A DNA stretch of 64,000 nucleotides from SZUA-35 sp964351995 (GTDB lineage: Bacteria; Actinomycetota; Acidimicrobiia; Acidimicrobiales; SZUA-35): NCBI GenBank assembly GCA_964351995.1, contig CAYGQE010000003.1, forward strand, positions 62,001-126,000. The letters run 5' to 3'. Below the pieces are notes generated by a model. It did not search any database. It was given only the letters and a program-made list of their open reading frames with translations, and was not told where the DNA came from. The stretch's first letter is position 1, and every line of letters starts with the position of its first letter. Positions 60,986-64,000 of this stretch are shown one piece after another. The translations under genes and the position numbers were made by a program.

Positions 60986-61879
60986 TCAAGTCATGCCGAA
61001 GCTGGGGTCGGGATTGATGCCGTCGACGATCTGCTCGGCGCGTTGGATGACACCCGGCTTGGTCTCGTCGTGGGTGAGAATCCAGAACGTGTTGTTGAGC
61101 ACCGCTTCGATGACCGCGCTGCCCACGATCTCGGTGCTGATCCCGTTCGCCACGAGTTCCTTCATCATCACGCCCATGGGGCTGTCGGCGGGAGGGGGCG
61201 GCGGGAGTTGATCCCGAACGTCTTGGGGCATGTTGCGATCGCTGTCGGCAATACCGGTGGCGACGAACGCCGGACACAGCACCGACACTCCGATGTCGTA
61301 GTTCGAGAGCTGCATCTCTTTCGACATGGTTTCAGACAGGGCCACCACGCCGTACTTGGCAATGTTGTAGGGGCCCATGAAAGGGGCGGAACCAAGACCG
61401 GCCATCGACGCCGTGTTGACGATGTGGCAGGGCTCACCGTGCTCGATCATCCCGGGCAGGAAAACTTTGCAGCCGTAGATCACGCCCCAGAGGTCGATGT
61501 CGATCGTCCAGCGCCATGCCTCGAGATTGGTGGGGTCCGCCGTTGGACCACCTGCACCGACACCTGCGTTGTTGCAGAGGATGTGGACGTTCCCGAAACG
61601 TTCTGTGGCCGCTGCTTCCAGCGCCACGATCTCGTCATGGTTGCGGACGTCGAGCACAAAGGCGAGAACGTCGTGTCCCGCTTCGGTGAGAATGGCCGCT
61701 GCCCGTTCGAGCGCTGCCTCTTCGACGTCGGCCAGCACGAGGTTCATGCCTTGGGCCCCGAATTGCTTGGCCAGTTCGAGACCGATGCCGCTGGCGGCTC
61801 CGGTGATGACTGCGGTCTTGCCTGCGAGATCTTTCATCGCCATGGTGTAGCCGCCCGGCAGCGCCGTCACGTAGTTCAT
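60986..61879 (-). CDS. Short-chain dehydrogenase/reductase
   Basis: 297-residue SDR with an N-terminal extension of about 14 residues if the ATG at 61879 (preceded by AGGAGG, but 13 bases away) is used; the ATG at 61843 gives MAMKDLAGKTAVITG. TGAASGIG, NNAGVGAG, catalytic Ser in NTASMAGL and YNIAKYGV (Y-x3-K) are intact. The C-terminal extension is longer than classic SDRs. It is next to the Tn3-derived end, convergent with an enoyl-CoA hydratase. Substrate unknown. Confidence 0.86.
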   Translation of the reverse strand: MNYVTALPGGYTMAMKDLAGKTAVITGAASGIGLELAKQFGAQGMNLVLADVEEAALERAAAILTEAGHDVLAFVLDVRNHDEIVALEAAATERFGNVHILCNNAGVGAGGPTADPTNLEAWRWTIDIDLWGVIYGCKVFLPGMIEHGEPCHIVNTASMAGLGSAPFMGPYNIAKYGVVALSETMSKEMQLSNYDIGVSVLCPAFVATGIADSDRNMPQDVRDQLPPPPPADSPMGVMMKELVANGISTEIVGSAVIEAVLNNTFWILTHDETKPGVIQRAEQIVDGINPDPSFGMT

Positions 61880-61962
61880 GCGAAGTTGGTCGCCTCCTCG
61901 CTACTTTGAGCCGCTCATAATCTCGAGCGTTTGCTTCGTTGCCCAGCACTTGGACGGAGGCG

Positions 61963-62169
61963 CTATGCAGCGACCAGTTGTTCACTGGTCTGCAAGACCA
62001 TCACAACATCCGCGGTTCGGAACGACGCAATGCGTCGTGACCACGAATCGATCACCGCTCGTGACGAGTCGATCGTGAAGAACGTCGTCATCGGCCCTTC
62101 GTGTTGGTACGCGTCAGCGTCAATGACTTCAATTCGGTCGTTCGCCAGTTCAACAGTGAAAGCAGCCAT
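61963..62169 (-). CDS. 68-residue protein of unknown function
   Basis: ATG at 62169 to stop at 61963, 68 residues: an AAFTVELANDRIEVID start, a DADAYQHEGPMTTFF centre and a SWSRRIASFRTADVVMVLQ end. It looks like a compact alpha-beta protein; no named family. A GGAGCG site lies 6 bases before the ATG, which supports translation. Its start overlaps the last codons of the broken transposase frame, so the transposon fragment is directly upstream of it. Confidence 0.55.
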   Translation of the reverse strand: MAAFTVELANDRIEVIDADAYQHEGPMTTFFTIDSSRAVIDSWSRRIASFRTADVVMVLQTSEQLVAA

Positions 62170-64000
62170 GACACGCTCCGAAGCTCGAGGTCGGTGAAGG
62201 GACCGTTCCACCATGAACCCAATCGGCTGTGAGCAACAAGAGGACGAGCCGCACGTGGTTGATTCGTTTGATTCTGGGGAGTAGGTCGAAGCCGAGGAGT
62301 CGGGTGATCCCGAACCCGATTTCGGATTGGCCGTGGGAGTCGACGTAGTTGCCCTCCACGACCATGTTGGTGCCGTGGCGCATCGTGCCCTCCACCATTG
62401 CTGCGACCTCTGACGCTGAGCAGGAGATGAGTTGGGAGTGGATGGCCATCGAGTGTTTCTCGACGTGCCAGTAGATGAGAACACCTCGACCTCGGTAGCG
62501 GGCATGCCACTCGGTGAAGATGTTTTGATCAACCGCCCCGATGTGGGTGGAGTCCGATGCCACCACCGACGACCCTTCGCCCCACAAGTCTGGCCGTCGA
62601 GCGGTGAAGGTGGCGTTCGCTATCGAGATAGCCAACGCTTGCGCCACAGCGGGGTTGAGGTAACGGCGTCGGACATAGCGAAGGTCGTCTTCGCTGTGGC
62701 CGTGCTCACCACCACCGACTGCTGAGATCCCGGTGTTGGTCCCATAGGCGTAGATCGTCAGCAACAGCCGCTCGGCGAGCACATCAGTGGACAAGTCGCC
62801 TCGGCCGAGGGTGGCAGTGACGTGTTCGAGACTTCCTGAGCGCAGGACGGCCTCTTTCAACATGTCGATCATCTGGACCTTGCCCCACCGGTCCACCAAC
62901 TCGGCCTTCAAACGGCGCAGGTTCGCCGGTTCGGTCACCTTCGCCAACGGCGACAGCCTGATCGCGCCGCGTTTGCCACGCTCGGCGATATCGACCCACT
63001 CCAAGTTCGGGAGCTCCCGATTCAGCGCATCGAGTTCGAATTCCAACTCGGTGCGAAGATCAGCGACGAACTCTGTCGGGTCGAGCGGCTGGCGCAAGGC
63101 TGAGTAGTGCTCGCTACGACGCTCGTCGAAGTCGACGGGCAGATCGTCGTCGGGGTTGCGCCACTTGTCGGCGCCGACCACCCAGATCTCTTTGCAGCGC
63201 AGCTGCTCGCGGAGCGCTTGAAACATGCAGATCTCATACGCTGGCCGCTTGGTCCGCCGCCGGCCGTCGACGTCGGCAAAGACCGACAACTGCCAATCAC
63301 CGTTCAACCCTTTGTGAATTGGGATGTCCTCGCCGGCGGGAAAATAGTGGGTGCCCGCTCGGGCGTGCCGCTTCACCAACTCGAGTGCGTCGAGCACCGG
63401 CCGGTGGGCGGTGTTGTTGCTGCCGAACTCCAACACCTCAAGCAGTTCGATCAGGCCACGCCGGTAATGGTTGGTGTAAGACGCCTTCAACGTCGCCCGG
63501 ACCGTTTGGTCGTACTCGGGGCCCTTCGTCTTGTACTCATGCACCAGCTCGGTCAACGTTCGCTCGCCACCCGACACCGCTGGAAACACCACACTTCGAA
63601 CGGCGTCATCAGGCGACTGGAGCGCCGCTTGGGCGATCGAGAACAAGATGTTCTCCTTGCCACGCACCTTCTTGAACGCGTTCGTCAACTCCTTGGTCAC
63701 CCGTCGCCCGGCACGAGCCCCGATCCGATGAACAGTGGCAATGAGGAAGTCGACCAAAGCGTCGACCAGTTCGCGTTCACGAACCTCGAGCATCGTCGCC
63801 AACAACGACCATCGAAGCTCATCAGGATGGGTTCGAAGATGCGACGGCGACTCGACCGCCGCCCGGTTACGCCACCGCTTGATGACCGCCGGCGCCACAT
63901 CATCAACCACACCCGACGGGATCCCGACGAAACGGACAGCGTTGAGCTTGTCGATCTCGGCGAGCATCGAGTTCAAACTCACCTCACCCGGCTCAGCCAA
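62150..64000 (-). pseudogene. tnpA: Tn3-family transposase TnpA, both ends missing
   Basis: 616 codons open at the right edge. Tn3-transposase features are clear: ASDSTHIGA with the first catalytic Asp and YVDSHGQSEIGFGITRLLGFDLLPRIK with the second Asp. Normally about 200 more residues with the catalytic Glu follow; here, after NHVRL (near 62256), the frame turns into unrelated sequence and stops at 62150. So the 3' part with the Glu is deleted and the enzyme cannot be active. The missing 5' part is simply outside the window (typical length is about 980 residues). It is transcribed toward the 68-residue gene. Confidence 0.87.
62250..64000. mobile_element. Remnant of a Tn3-family transposon
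   Basis: The left limit is set by where transposase homology ends (near 62256). No 38-base Tn3 terminal inverted repeat is seen there, which fits a deletion that removed that end. Cargo and the other end are beyond the window. Confidence 0.6.

Overview
The window is GC-rich DNA that looks like a free-living, aerobic actinobacterium, most plausibly class Acidimicrobiia (Ilumatobacter-like). Reasons are an F420-type luciferase-like oxidoreductase, an SCO6745-family protein, Mpt53/DsbE-like and secreted-repeat lipoproteins, several universal stress proteins, DUF4405 membrane proteins, many short-chain dehydrogenases, CoA transferases and acyl-CoA enzymes, and AGGAGG-type ribosome sites mixed with apparently leaderless starts. 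This assignment is inference; no rRNA or other marker gene is present. Genes are tightly packed, and no gap between genes exceeds about 240 bases.

Layout. 1-1.9 kb: start of a pfkB kinase, divergent from a flavodoxin, universal stress protein (USP) and PPOX-type flavoprotein, a gene set like mycobacterial dormancy regulons. 2-5.5 kb: a CDGSH/glutamate-synthase fusion coupled to a SnoaL-like protein, and a siderophore-interacting reductase. 5.6-8.9 kb: a MacB/FtsX-type ABC exporter. 9-10.9 kb: a metallo-beta-lactamase-fold lipoprotein made of two virtually identical tandem copies. 11-13.6 kb and 18.5-20 kb: two paralogous modules, each an AraC-type regulator divergent from a DUF4405 membrane protein carrying two H-x13-H pairs (cytochrome-b-like). 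Between them lie a small secreted repeat protein divergent from a two-component system, a GFA-family protein and two more USPs.

20-27 kb: a class III aminotransferase, an SCO6745 protein, a dimethylformamidase-like protein, two lipoproteins, an adenosine deaminase and an ABM monooxygenase. 27-35 kb: two MFS transporters around a catabolic cluster (hydratase, HpcH/HpaI aldolase, RidA, RraA-like, SDR), then a GNAT acetyltransferase and a CoA transferase. 35-43 kb: a PilZ protein, quinone oxidoreductase, cytochrome P450, an RND transporter with a striking palindrome array at its start, an LLM oxidoreductase and an MBL hydrolase. 43-51 kb: a Tat-exported animal-type heme peroxidase, a PhyH dioxygenase, a metallophosphoesterase with a membrane domain, an SDR, a CoA transferase and a lipoprotein.

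51-62 kb: a 40-residue lysine-rich protein; a DsbE/Mpt53-like thioredoxin whose first active-site cysteine codon is an in-frame UGA followed by a hairpin (possible selenoprotein); a CrtC/AttH-like protein; a LacI-type sensor fused to GGDEF; a methyltransferase; a 2OG-Fe(II) oxygenase; and a rhodanese/acyl-CoA dehydrogenase pair with more lipid-type genes. The right end is a Tn3-family transposase that has lost its 3' part and runs off the edge.

The strongest unusual items are the UGA-containing thioredoxin, the duplicated AraC/DUF4405 cytochrome-like module, the perfect tandem MBL duplication and the triple TGT-ACA palindrome at the RND transporter.
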